The notes: generated by a model not told the origin, from the letters alone. A DNA stretch of 64,000 nt from Hofstenia miamia (GCA_900660155.1 CABFPE010000134.1:269636-333635), one strand, 5' to 3'; counted from the stretch's first letter, positions 51,569-62,906 are shown. Translations and numbers: made by a program.

Positions 51569-51627
51569 ATGCTACAATTCCTGGTTGCTTTTTTGTTTCT
51601 CATTCACGATGCAAGCGCCTGCATTGA
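51569..51627 (+). CDS. Candidate first coding exon with signal peptide
   Basis: An ATG opens 19 codons plus two bases before a consensus GTAAGT donor. The product, MLQFLVAFLFLIHDASACI, has the form of a signal peptide: a hydrophobic stretch of about 11 residues and A-S-A before a cysteine, the likely cleavage site. An inverted CCAAT-type word (ATTGG) lies about 70 bp upstream, but no TATA box is obvious. The phase (two bases left, GA) fits an exon at 56497 giving aspartate. It may also splice to exons inside the gap at 53204-54116, or to the strong acceptor at 55548, where the frame would close after seven residues. The family is not recognised. A start by chance remains possible. Confidence 0.42.
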
Positions 51628-53203
51628 GTAAGTACTTTAGAAATATTTTCAGGTATATCAGTGTTACTTAATCTAAATTTGAAAATAATACAAATTTTTA
51701 TTTTTTGAACGATGTAAACTATTAAATAATGAAGCATTATGTTGAATAACATTTTAAATAATAATCTACACTGTTGCATTACAACACATTAAATTTATAA
51801 TTATATGGGATTATTGATTTAAACAGCTTGGCAGTGCTGCATCCAATATTTAAATATTGTCAGTATTATTAGAAACTAAACTAAATTTAAAAATATTTAT
51901 GCTATTCATTTCAATCAGATAGGTACTGATCGTAGGTATTTCCAGAAATTTAATGTTTGTAGGAAATATTTTTAGGCATTTTTGTAATGTGTAGCTACTT
52001 TTCTACAAATATAAGAGAATTTGCAAACGCATTTAACAATTCAATTTACTTTCTATAGCTTATCTATACCTGGCTTCATTAAAATGTAGACCTTTAATAA
52101 ATAATAAATAAAGTGTCAATGAGTCGTTAGCAATTTTAGGCTATTAAATATTCTCAATTTTAATATTAAATATGGCATTACATTTTCACTTTTACTGCCC
52201 ACGTTGCAAGCTTACATTATTGGGACACTAGTGGACAAATCTAAGTAAAATAAAGCAAAATGTCTTTTGTGATTTAGACAATAACAGACATTTTAATAAG
52301 ATATTTTGTAATTTATAATAATACGAACTTCCTTAGGTAAGCTAATCTCGTTAGCTCATGGAGAATTGGCATCTGCAATGTTCTTAGCATTAGAATGTGT
52401 TTCCGGAGTAATAATAAGTTGTTTCAAATTTTACCATAATTATTGAATTGACTTTGTAAAACATAATCATTAAAAATTTAAATTTCTTCACAAATCAATT
52501 AGGTTGAATGTATTCACCAGAAAATTAATAAACGACCAAGGAATCTGATTTATCAAAGAAAAAATTTCAAAATGTCTGCATTAATGTTAAGAATAGGGCT
52601 TACTGACTTCTAGTGGAGAAAGGTTTCTTGAATTAATTTGTTCAGAATTAATTTGATTTCTCCGACATTATGAATTATAGTTTTCTGGTACTCAGTATAT
52701 TCAAATTCGGTGGAAGACCTAAGATATCAAGATAACAAGAAAACTCAGTGATTAACCATTCCAATCGAAAGTTAATTCAAAGTTTATTGTAAAGATTTGA
52801 ATTCACCTATGAGAAATGCTTCATTGAAGAAATAAATATTTCCCACTATTCATTTTTGCGTACCCATTGTCAGTGTCGTAGCAAATGAGGACTAACTTTA
52901 TGGTTAAATATTAGTTTCCATTCAAATCAGTTTTTATATTCTTCTCCGGTATGATTAGTATATTACATGTACTGTAATAACTTGATGTATTTTGACAGAA
53001 GGAACTGGTATTGTCAAGTTCAATGGCGGATAGTCACACAAGATTAAGTGTGGCCTGAGAATCGGGTAGGTTTAGGCTACAAAACAATGACTTCAGTCAT
53101 TTTGACAAATGTACGATAACAACCGTGGGACTATAAACTGCAACTTTTCATACATATTATATATATATATATATATATATATCCATATATATATATATAT
53201 ATA
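51628..53203. other. Probable first intron of the plus-strand model
   Basis: AT-rich, no exon recognised. Ends in a (TA)n run at 53157-53203 next to the gap. Confidence 0.35.
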
Positions 53204-54116
53204 NNNNNNNNNNNNNNNNNNNNNNNNNNNNNNNNNNNNNNNNNNNNNNNNNNNNNNNNNNNNNNNNNNNNNNNNNNNNNNNNNNNNNNNNNNNNNNNNN
53301 NNNNNNNNNNNNNNNNNNNNNNNNNNNNNNNNNNNNNNNNNNNNNNNNNNNNNNNNNNNNNNNNNNNNNNNNNNNNNNNNNNNNNNNNNNNNNNNNNNNN
53401 NNNNNNNNNNNNNNNNNNNNNNNNNNNNNNNNNNNNNNNNNNNNNNNNNNNNNNNNNNNNNNNNNNNNNNNNNNNNNNNNNNNNNNNNNNNNNNNNNNNN
53501 NNNNNNNNNNNNNNNNNNNNNNNNNNNNNNNNNNNNNNNNNNNNNNNNNNNNNNNNNNNNNNNNNNNNNNNNNNNNNNNNNNNNNNNNNNNNNNNNNNNN
53601 NNNNNNNNNNNNNNNNNNNNNNNNNNNNNNNNNNNNNNNNNNNNNNNNNNNNNNNNNNNNNNNNNNNNNNNNNNNNNNNNNNNNNNNNNNNNNNNNNNNN
53701 NNNNNNNNNNNNNNNNNNNNNNNNNNNNNNNNNNNNNNNNNNNNNNNNNNNNNNNNNNNNNNNNNNNNNNNNNNNNNNNNNNNNNNNNNNNNNNNNNNNN
53801 NNNNNNNNNNNNNNNNNNNNNNNNNNNNNNNNNNNNNNNNNNNNNNNNNNNNNNNNNNNNNNNNNNNNNNNNNNNNNNNNNNNNNNNNNNNNNNNNNNNN
53901 NNNNNNNNNNNNNNNNNNNNNNNNNNNNNNNNNNNNNNNNNNNNNNNNNNNNNNNNNNNNNNNNNNNNNNNNNNNNNNNNNNNNNNNNNNNNNNNNNNNN
54001 NNNNNNNNNNNNNNNNNNNNNNNNNNNNNNNNNNNNNNNNNNNNNNNNNNNNNNNNNNNNNNNNNNNNNNNNNNNNNNNNNNNNNNNNNNNNNNNNNNNN
54101 NNNNNNNNNNNNNNNN
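53204..54116. other. Assembly gap, 913 N
   Basis: Preceded by an (AT)n run. It lies inside the putative first intron of the plus-strand model and could hide an exon. Confidence 0.99.
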
Positions 54117-55628
54117 CATGTCAGGGACAAAGATATTTCTGATAACAGAATCAAACACAATTCAAATTATAATTGTAAACTCTGATTTGACGCCGGAGCT
54201 ATTATAGTCAGTCTTAATATTGCCGTAAGCGTTGAGAAGCTTTGAGAGATTAATCAATTTTAAAAATTTTAATAATTCAGTCTAAACATTTAATGTTCGT
54301 TGTTATGATTTTAATATCAATTGAGAGCACAAGGTTTACATAAGCAACGTAGATAGAATTTCATCTAAGGGGGACAATCTGTAAACGAAGGGGGGAGCTA
54401 AACATTTTTAAGGAATAATCGCGGTGTTCTTGCTAATATATTTGGGATGGCTGATACAATCATAGTTCTTGCTGACCAAAATGTTGTTTTGAAGAAAAAT
54501 TCTTAATACTATTAAAAGCATATTTTTAGTTGTCTAAACCTAATCATAAATAATACATTAGAATTCAATTGTAAATTCATAAACTTTTTTAGTAAACATA
54601 CCGAATTTGATTTTTGATTAAGGTAAAATATTTAATGTTAACCATTAAAGTTTTAGTATTGTGCAGTAGCTTGAAATCCATTGTTGACATAGTACAAGGA
54701 ATGTGTTTGTTGTTGATGATACAAATCAATATGCAAGAAATCAATGAATTATTATCAAATGGAAATTTCCAAATAATTTAGCACAAGGAAAGACTTGGTG
54801 TTTCCTAATTGCTCTTAAGGTTAAGTATGCACATACATTTGAGCAGAATTAGTCAAATATCAAATATAGAGCCACTTCATATCTTCGAGATTTAGTAATA
54901 TAATATTTACACAAGAAGGTTTAACCCCTGAGTACAATAATCAGAAGAACATTCAATTTTAGCATAAATATATTTTTTAATACAAAGTTCTTTGTTCTTA
55001 GATTATCTTTAGATTATTTTGTTGAAATAAATTATTTATGTGTCCAGTACAGAGTTCTACACAATTTCATTAAATTAATTTTAACTTAAATGGCTTTGTT
55101 TACGTGACCTTTGTGTAGATTTTGTTTAAAATCCCCAACATAATGGTCTATTGTAACAGGCAATCCATTTAAATCGTTACTGCAGTGATTGTCGTTTATA
55201 TAAATACAATTATTTTAGACCTCTAATTCTCTATAATGCCATTGAAAAATTAGTTTCATTCAAAGGTTAATTTTTGTGATTGGGAAGTAAATGTCTTAGT
55301 AAATTTTAGTCCAATGCGAAAAATTGTAGCATAACTTTGATTATTATCGAAAGATTTTGATGCAGTGCTTTAATTATATTGTGTTTAATTAATCGATATT
55401 ATATGTTATTACATTTTTTGTGCATCTGTAGTTTAGTTAATTTTATTATATGGATATAATCTTCTCATTACAATTTGATAACCGTGCCTCTAGATTTCCT
55501 TAAATAGCTTCCTTTTGAATTGAATGCAATCGTTATATTTTTTTTCAGATTAAGGCGCTGCAACTGTTGAAAAACTGCTAGCATTTAATTTCTCTATGCC
55601 ATAAATTCCAAAAGTATTGTTGGAGTAC
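54117..55628. other. AT-rich DNA, one strong splice acceptor
   Basis: A pyrimidine-rich acceptor (TATATTTTTTTTCAG) ends at 55548. Joined to the 51569 exon it would give only the residues ELRRCNC and a stop; the other frames are also short. Nothing else recognised. Confidence 0.35.
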
Positions 55629-55832
55629 TTATAGAGGATGGTGGAAGCAAGTCCATGTGAACCTTTGTTTAATATTCACTAAGTTCTTTGACAGTTTCTG
55701 AATGTTAGTTTTTATGGAATCTTTCTTTTGTTTTTCTGGATCTCGGGATAATTGCACTCTTAAATTACCTTTATTATCGTATTTTAAAATTTGTACTGCA
55801 TTGATTCCTTTAATTAATTTCTGCTGATACAT
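55629..55832 (-). CDS. Small ORF, unidentified
   Basis: A 67-codon frame begins with ATG and ends in HHPL-stop. The product is lysine-rich and hydrophilic; its middle reads QLSRDPEKQKKDSIKTNIQK and could form a helix. An AG at the upstream edge (CATTTTCAAG) keeps the frame open, so it might be the last exon of a gene. No AATAAA was seen close behind the stop. It may be chance in AT-rich DNA. Confidence 0.2.
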   Translation of the reverse strand: MYQQKLIKGINAVQILKYDNKGNLRVQLSRDPEKQKKDSIKTNIQKLSKNLVNIKQRFTWTCFHHPL

Positions 55833-56496
55833 TGCACAAAGTCTTGAAAATGATGGTTATCTGCATAAATAATTTGAAAGAGTTATAACAGAAAAAGAGA
55901 AACAAAAATGTATTGAAAAATTCCCTTCATACAGAGTAACATAAAAAATTGTCAAGGAATTGCGTTAATATTAATCAAAGCTCGTAAACACACGAATTAT
56001 TCCAAAATATAATTCTTTGAAAACAGAACACCTTTCAATACTAAAGATAATATTTTCAAAGATTTGGATATCAATGTGACCATTGTAGGAATTGTATGTT
56101 GGGAAACACTTCAAAGAGCATTTCACTACCACAAAAGTAGCAAAAATTTTCAATAAGACTCTGAAATTAATGGCTCAAGGTTCTTCTATTATGGTTCCAG
56201 TCTCATATAGATCCCAGCCCTAATGAAAAAATTAGTCCTATTTACTCGTGTCTTGAGTAAATTAAGACACTCCTTTTTAAACAAGATTATATTTTGCAAG
56301 GATATAGATTTTGTGCTTTCATTTGGACAGAATCAACAGATTGATTGCAACATGTTGCTTGAGGAAATGTTTCTCTGTAGGGAACTTTTGTGTGAAACTG
56401 CACATATTCCTATCCGTTCCGGTCATAGCCGCTGAAAAAATCTTATTTATTGTTTAAGTCCATATATATATGCACAAACTTACATGATTTTAAAAG

Positions 56497-56623
56497 TTTG
56501 GTTTGGGCACCTGTTCAAAATGATGACGTCAACACTATTTCGGATAATAATTCCGAAAAAACTTTCTCACTAAAATATTCCCAGATAAATTTTAGGAAAA
56601 GTCAAGAAATTTCATTAAAATTG
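56497..56623 (+). CDS. Candidate internal exon of the secreted-protein model
   Basis: An open stretch of 42 codons, one base after an AG, ends at a GTAATG donor on a codon border. The product is hydrophilic and protein-like, starting LVWAPVQNDDVNTISDNNS and ending KSQEISLKL. Its leading phase fits the exon at 51569-51627, and its trailing phase fits the exon at 56883. The acceptor pyrimidine tract is weak, and a better acceptor lies at 56449, which would read a different frame. No family was recognised. The case rests on phase agreement, codon content and CpG-bearing sequence in an otherwise AT-rich area. Confidence 0.35.
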
Positions 56624-56882
56624 GTAATGATTCCAAGAGTGTCAATAAAAAGTTTGAACCTGCGAGGCTAATAGGCCCCCATTAGAATGGATAAATAGAG
56701 TATTCATGAGGTCGCAATTTTTCTTTTTACGTAACATGATGAATGTCACATATCTAAGAAAAGTAATAAAATTTTTGGAAGTAAGTAAAATCTTCGTTAG
56801 AAGTAGTTACAATTTAGGGTAATTTTCACAAGGATATTCTTTCAATATTTTTATAATACTTTCACAATAAATTTTGTTTCAG

Positions 56883-57029
56883 CAAATTGTGCAGGCTAAT
56901 TTGGATGAGCTTCAATCCATCATAATTGAAAAAAACGTGAAACATTGTGATGAAAATAGCGGGAGATTTCATCTTATTATGATTTTCACCACATTATTGG
57001 AAATCAATAAGATTTCTTTTAAATGCTAG
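56883..57029 (+). CDS. Candidate terminal exon of the secreted-protein model
   Basis: A strong acceptor (TTTTGTTTCAG) is followed by 48 open codons and TAG, starting QIVQANLDELQSIIIEKNVK. An AATAAA polyadenylation signal lies 59 bases after the stop at 57088-57093. Phase 0 agrees with the donor at 56623, giving SLKL-QIVQANL across the junction. Joined to the exons at 51569 and 56497, the model makes a secreted protein of about 110 residues. Internal weak donors could instead lead to the acceptor at 57922. I do not recognise the family. Confidence 0.37.
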   Translation, partial: QIVQANLDELQSIIIEKNVKHCDENSGRFHLIMIFTTLLEINKISFKC

Positions 57030-57087
57030 CACATGTAGTATTTAAGATTTAATCAGCGTTTGCTTTGCTATGTATCCTAGTAAAAAA

Positions 57088-57093
57088 AATAAA
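57088..57093 (+). promoter_or_regulatory. Polyadenylation signal AATAAA
   Basis: Canonical hexamer 59 bases after the stop of the exon candidate at 56883-57029. AT-rich DNA yields such words by chance, so the support comes only from its position. Confidence 0.3.
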
Positions 57094-57922
57094 CTTCTGT
57101 AGCATATTTAAGATTTTAGAATATCCTTTAAATATGTGGTTTTTCCTGTTTATTCCAATTTTTAATTATTGAATATTTCTAAAACTCTTTTCTCAAATCA
57201 GTAGCTGTCAAATTTAGGTGCCGCTTAGGAATTAATAAATGTACAAAATGATTTTTGATTTAATGAATGTTTAAGTCTTGTATTTTGGCCAGTCAAAAAA
57301 TAGCACATTGCAATCAATTAATGACTTTAAATACCACAAGGGGTAAGAAAAATAAAGTTTTGTGTTTGTTTAAGAACTTTTAACAAAAATCTTTCTTTTT
57401 GAGTGACCAAATTGTGAGCTAAATTAATCATTAGTTTGTACCAAATTGCTCCAACATTTATATCAAACTTTTTGTGATGCTTTTTGACTATGTAGGCATT
57501 TTTTGTGATAAGTGATTTTCAAATTTTAAGTGTTCTGATGTCTTCCTTATTAATGTCTTCGAAAATCATTGAGTTGAGAATATATATCTTTTTCCTTCAG
57601 CCTTAAAATAAATATTTAATTTCTAAATAACAAAGAAAATTTAAATCTATCAAGCCTTGCTCCAATGTTCAACATTTCATTAATTAAGTAATCTACTGGA
57701 GAGATAGTATCAACAATAGCTAAGGAAACCAAAATTCTATATGCTTACTTTTTATTTTTTTAATCAGCACTGTCTGAAACTTACTATAAACACATTTATA
57801 GACATGGAAACTCACTGGTTGTATTTTATTGTGCTAAAATAAGTCACATCTTGAATTAAAACAACCGTTGTTTGTGACTATTTTATGTTTAAAATTTTAC
57901 TTAGACATTCATCACATTTCAG

Positions 57923-58089
57923 TTCCAAAGTCCAATATTAACTCATTTAGATCTAAAAAATTGCCAAGAGTTTCCACATACAAGGATGAACAGTTCAGAA
58001 ATGAAATTCAATGTCATGTGTGGGCTTCTGGAAAAACCTTAGTCAAAAATGATTATTATAGTCTGAGAACATTAATTAATTATTATTAA
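57923..58089 (+). CDS. Candidate terminal exon with poly(A) signal
   Basis: After a good acceptor (ATCACATTTCAG), two bases and 54 codons are open to TAA. The product includes KKLPRVSTYKDEQFRNEIQC and HVWASGKTLV. AATAAA follows 33 bases after the stop at 58123-58128. This is the layout of a last exon. It needs a preceding exon ending with one base of a codon. It could be an alternative end of the model at 51569-57029 (a weak GT inside the 56883 exon has the right phase) or belong to another gene. The family is not recognised. Confidence 0.33.
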
Positions 58090-58122
58090 TTGCCTAACAC
58101 TATACTTTTATTTCTATAATTG

Positions 58123-58128
58123 AATAAA
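58123..58128 (+). promoter_or_regulatory. Polyadenylation signal AATAAA
   Basis: Canonical hexamer 33 bases after the stop of the exon candidate at 57923-58089. Confidence 0.3.
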
Positions 58129-58793
58129 AACTTTATTTAGTTAGCTAAATAAATGCCCTTTTTCACATCACTAGGTTATATTTTAAAATTTTATAAGTTA
58201 TTTTTTGGTTGCTTTAACAATTTTTTGTATATACAAGTACAGGTTTAAATAAATATTTTAATGTTCCGAATTTCCACACTTTTATTACTAAAAAGTTAAT
58301 ATTAGGTTTTCTAAACACAATGAGAAATGGGCGTGAAGGAGATACAGCAAACGGAAGCAGTTAACTACTTAAGTATTATTTAGAAAAATATATATAATGT
58401 AATTCAGCATTTTCCTAGCGAAATGCTTGTTGTTTTCAAAATTTTCAGATTTTTTAGTAAAAATGTGTACATGTACGCAGGCACGTCATTTACTTCAAAA
58501 TTTGAAAAAAATATTTATAATGTGTTTGAAAGAAAATATATCCAACCCATTAATGCTGTAGTCACTTGCACACTTAAACTCCCAAATATTTTTGTAATTG
58601 ATAAAGCACAGATATAAATTTGGCCCACCAAGATGTTTAATATTGTTGATGATGCTTTGAGATGTATTAACCTTTACAACTGGTAGAGTTAGTATGATAA
58701 CACATATTATAATCAGTACTGTAAGTGTAAAATAAGCACGTTTCACATGCATCCTTATGCTCAGTCATAATTTAACTATCGCTACTTATTTAA

Positions 58794-59007
58794 CACTAGA
58801 AAGACCAAGTGTGTCAAAATGGACCTAATTAGAATATTGTTTACTTGTGTATGCATTCATTAAAAACAGCAGCAGGTATGTGCACCACCAAATAAACTGA
58901 TAATCCATTTAAATTTGCATGTATAATTTTTTTTCATTTTTTACATAATGTTCTATTTTGAAATGCTGCATGAAAAAGAATCACAAGGAGCAATGGTCTT
59001 TCTAGTG
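58794..59007. mobile_element. piggyBac-like MITE, TTAACACTAGAA family, copy 3
   Basis: A 214 bp element flanked by TTAA (58790-58793 and 59008-59011). Ends CACTAGAAAGACCA and, from the right, CACTAGAAAGACCATTG. A GTCAAAATGGACC word just inside the left end mirrors the subterminal palindrome of the copies at 7279 and 48495, so this copy is in the opposite orientation. Confidence 0.8.
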
Positions 59008-59831
59008 TTAATTGTTTCATCATTTTTAATCTGCACTCAATGCGTTGCAACATTCAAATTTATTATATATATCTTAATATTGCATTTGGATCATATTTAA
59101 TATAATTGCATACTCAATTCAGTAAATATATAGGAAATAGTGCAATGAAATTAAATTCCTAGTGTTAATTATTTGAAACGTTCTTCTCATTTTAAACGCC
59201 TGCCCACTAATTTCCTTAAAATCCACTTCAAATGGGAAGAGTCTTACATAGTATGTAGATATTTTGATAGCGAAGCAATTGGAATTACCTATTAATTAAT
59301 ATTGAACTGCCTAGCGTCCATTATAAAGGACAAAGCGTTTTTCCACATGTACAAAATTTTTTCTAAGCCTATTGACAAATTTGAAATTCGCGAGGCATGG
59401 GCAAGTCTATAGGTAAACATGCTTTAATAAATTGTTGAAAATTTCTGTTAAGGCGTATTGCTGTGGCTGAAGGTAGATTAACAATTTCTCTTAGAAAATT
59501 TCGAATTTTTTATAAAGATTTAAATTCTCTTCCTACCTAATGTTCATGTATTTATAAAGTTTTGAGGGAAAAAGAAAGAGGAGACTGTTTTCTATCATTT
59601 GGAGCTTTCGATTGAGCATAGCACTAATAATTATTGAGCTTTAAGCGTTCAATAATAGTATATGACCATGAATAATCCCCAGGCAGTTTAAGGTTAAGTT
59701 GACTTGCTCAAGATTTTCCGCATTACATTAAGGAACATTCCGTTATTTTTCCAATTGAGCTTTTTACCATCACAATGTACTATTTTAGTTCTGATCGTAG
59801 CCTGACGTCGGATGTGGTTCTGTTTGTTTCA

Positions 59832-59996
59832 CTGCAATATTGGTTTCCAGAATTCCAGAAAAGCTTCGTGTAATTCTTGCTTTGTTGTAGGATTGATTAC
59901 TACAACAGCATCGGCCAAAACTTTGAAAATCCCTTCATCCAGTGGTGAAATAACACGACTCTGAGAAGTTGAGCAGTTAGATGTCGTTGCATTACT
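59832..59996 (-). CDS. Exon-like open frame, unidentified
   Basis: Fifty-five codons are open between stops, with balanced composition. Part reads SRVISPLDEGIFKVLADAV, then VVINPTTKQELHEAFLEFWK. It ends at TGA, but GTGAAA just before that stop could serve as a donor. An AG lies at the upstream edge. It has no initiator ATG, so if real it is an internal exon or a transposon fragment. A short exon-like piece on the same strand at 60558-60603 (acceptor TACTACAG, product MILAKDAENEKQYRM) might belong with it. No family was recognised. Confidence 0.3.
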
Positions 59997-61194
59997 TCAA
60001 TTATATAACTTTGCGTGTACCCAATGAAATATAAAACTATAAAAATTGAATACGAAATTAATTTTGACTAAACTTACAAATATGTTATGTACAGGAATGG
60101 TCTGTAAAGTTGATTTTTCTCATAGGATTTGAAAGGCTACAAGAATTTCTTCTTTGTCTCTTTTAATCAAAGTGCAGCGATTCAAAAATAATTAGCTATA
60201 CATAAAAATAACCCCTAGATCCCTTGAATGATCTTGCAAAAACTCTTCCTTTCAATTAGTAATATACAATATGTTTTGCAAAGATTTTAATTGAAAAAAT
60301 AGTAAAATATCTTATGTGAATGAAAAAAAATAAAATTTTTATTATTGTACTGCATAGAAGAAGTGGTAGAACGCTATGTGAAAAAATTGTATTTGAGTTT
60401 CTGGGTCTGTTCAAAAGATAGGGTGATGAATGTTATTTTGAATCAATAGTTATGCATATTAAAATCAGAAATATGTGAAATTTTGGGAGCTTTGAAGAAA
60501 TACATTGAACTAAACATGGAAAAATTGTGACATAGGCATAAATAAAGGTTCCACAACCCATTCTGTATTGCTTCTCGTTCTCGGCATCCTTGGCTAAGAT
60601 CATCTGTAGTAATGAAAAGAAATTGTATATTCTAATGAAATATGCAAAAACATTTGAAGAAGACATGTTATTCACAATCATTGGCTTCAGACGAATTGTG
60701 AGGTTGTTAGCACCTTAGTTTGTAGAGTGCCCTCAAAGTCATTTGCTTAGAAACAAACAAGGATTTTACAAAACAAAGTAAAGAAGTGTATTTAATTTCT
60801 GGAAATGTTGTCACTCAAAGTAGAAAGGCTAGATCTACATTTCGGTTTCTGTATGTCTATAGTCTGCATTTCTTATGCCATCAAATTATGAATTTTGAAT
60901 TGGGGAAAATTTATTGTGTATTGTTAATGAAATCATTATATTTTTAATATAACTCCTGAAAAAATCAAAATGTTTCAAAAAGTACAAAGAGGTGTAAAAT
61001 AGCTAAATCTTTTGTTTGGTTACCTAAAGTGACTTGCTACATTAAAAACTTACCTGTGGTGTTGTTGTGGCCTCGTTTTTGTTTATGTTACATTAAATCG
61101 ACAGATCGTCATTAGAGTGGATCTTGCTGTTTCACATCAATGTATGTCTAAAAATTTCCTCAAAAAATGTATAGAATTGCCTCCTTCTTCGTTT

Positions 61195-61500
61195 CGACTT
61201 TAATTCACGACCTGGCGCGACAAACTCTGATTTTGCGCACGGTGCACAGGAACGGTCTCACACTTTTTTTCACCAGAATGCAAAATATTTGAGGGTCGTT
61301 GTTGGATTAGACCGACTAATTATCTGAACTTTAGGTATTGTATGGTAAGTGTTTACAAAATGGGATTTCTCGTTGAAAAAAATTAATATTTTATATATTT
61401 CAGGCGCAGCAATAATTTTACCACAATAATTCATCATTACATGCGTGTGAACAAACCGATTAATCTTTTCATATGAAAGGCATTCAATATTTCTTAACAT
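61195..61500 (-). repeat. Unclassified dispersed repeat D, copy 3
   Basis: Third copy of the family at 23936 and 48797, sharing ATTATCTGAAC-x-x-TAGGTATxGTATGG (61318-61345). The minus strand has a 76-codon frame with HTIPKVQII, equivalent to HTIPIVQIM in copy 1. Beyond it a CpG-rich stretch (61195-61260) reads AKSEFVAR, comparable to KSEVVA in copy 2. This is the best-kept copy. Confidence 0.5.
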
Positions 61501-62385
61501 CCTTGGACAAAGGTGTTTTTAATATTAAGATAACAGCTAGTAGAAATAGGGTTAACGAAAATTAATAAGCGCAACTGCAGTGAAATATAACATTTGTTTA
61601 CATAGTATAGTCTATTGTTGAAAACTACCATCTATGATAACATTGCAAACTCACTTTAGGAGAAATTCATATAGAAAAGAACTCAAGATGGGAAATAGCA
61701 GCTGGACGCAAATATTAACTACTGAAAATAGGTTTACAATATAATATTATTATGACATTTACATTGCTCGTATATATAACAACTGCAATGTAGTTCCGTT
61801 TCCACACCGCTAATAATCCAAATCTCATGAGCAACAGTTTGCAAACTTTCTAGTAATATGTTAGCAAAACAAAATCAAATTACTTAATCGAAAAAACTAG
61901 TTTTCTTTTTGAATTTTTTTCCAAACTCAATCATCATCTGAAATATTTTTGATTTGAACACATATCATTACATTGCTGTTCACTTTTATTTTAAAAATCT
62001 TGTGTTTCATATGGAAATTATCATTTTTTAAATTATATTGCATACAAATTTGATAATATTTTATTAAATTTAAAAAGTAATTTAAAACGAATGCCGATGG
62101 GAAGAGATGAAACTAGTCAAGAATTTTCTTTCTCCAGGTTGAATGATATTTTGAATCGGGTAGTAAAATTTTGATAATTTTTAAAGCAATTGAGAGAACC
62201 ATTTTAATTGATTTTCTTAAAGTAGATAGAATTATGCAATGTTAAAGCAGTTTGTTTTGGACGTATGACAGCAAAAACTTTTTATCAAACAATTTAATGG
62301 TTAAACGACTAGGCAAACAAATGACACTTTTTCTCGTCAATGGTGTTCTTAGTACTAATATTAATTATTTAAAATTCGTTAGGGA

Positions 62386-62445
62386 ATTTGCGCCAGTTGA
62401 CCAATATTTCGACTCAACCCACAGGAAACCGGTTTGAACCCTAGC
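62386..62445 (+). repeat. tRNA-derived head, SINE or tRNA pseudogene
   Basis: A sequence resembling an internal RNA polymerase III promoter. A box-B-like word GGTTTGAACCC lies at 62431-62441 and an A-box-like GCGCCAGTTGACC at 62391-62403, about 30 bp apart as in tRNA genes. The words between (TTCGACTCA, GGAAACC) resemble a tRNA anticodon-arm and variable region. No mature tRNA fold is possible at the 3' side. A second copy is at 63480-63539 through the duplication. Confidence 0.38.
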
Positions 62446-62511
62446 CGTGAGCACATATGCAGAAGGAGAATTAAGCTCAATCAAAATTTGAATTTGAAAA
62501 GGGCAGGTCTG

Positions 62512-62752
62512 AATGTGGGAGCACAATTACTGTTTCTATCTCATTCTCATCCCACAAATAATTTTCTGCTACCCATGAATATTTTCTGAAAGCCGTGACA
62601 GAATTTCAAAAATTTTAAATCGCTATCACTCATTAAAGATTGTGTCTACCTCAAATAGCATAAATTTTGTGGGAATTCTTCGTCCTGACAACTATTCCCA
62701 TCCCACTCCAACATGTGGGATCCCACACTTTCCCACTTCTACTGCCAGTCAG
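62512..62752. mobile_element. Possible MITE with GTGGGA-rich ends
   Basis: GCAGGTCTGAATGTGGGAGC at the left and, from the right, GCAGTAGAAGTGGGAAAGTG form imperfect inverted ends. TGTGGGA/TCCCACA words recur inside. The CAG start would suit hAT, but I could not find an 8 bp target duplication. Confidence 0.3.
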
Positions 62753-62906
62753 GAAAATCTGATAACTCTTAACACTAAATTGAAAGGTTTGACTCGGGTT
62801 ATAAAGTCGGCAACTGGGTAAATGAAGAAAGTAACAAAAATTCCAAATATCTTTTAATTTCTAACAATATGTATCTATAAATAAGAATTAATCTTTCAAA
62901 AAGAAA

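Larger units (their letters stand above)
62384..62906 (+). repeat. Direct duplication, copy 1 (at least 523 bp)
   Basis: Identical by eye to 63478-64000. Contains the tRNA-like head and the GTGGGA-rich segment described separately. The true length of the repeat is unknown because the window ends inside copy 2. Confidence 0.95.

Noticed and set aside
53093-54185. Long frames on both strands across the second large gap
   Set aside because: Same artefact: open only because N cannot encode a stop.
55549-55572. Strong acceptor that would end the 51569 signal-peptide exon with ELRRCNC and a stop
   Set aside because: A tiny cysteine peptide is tempting, but no poly(A) signal follows closely and the alternative exons at 56497/56883 make a longer consistent model.
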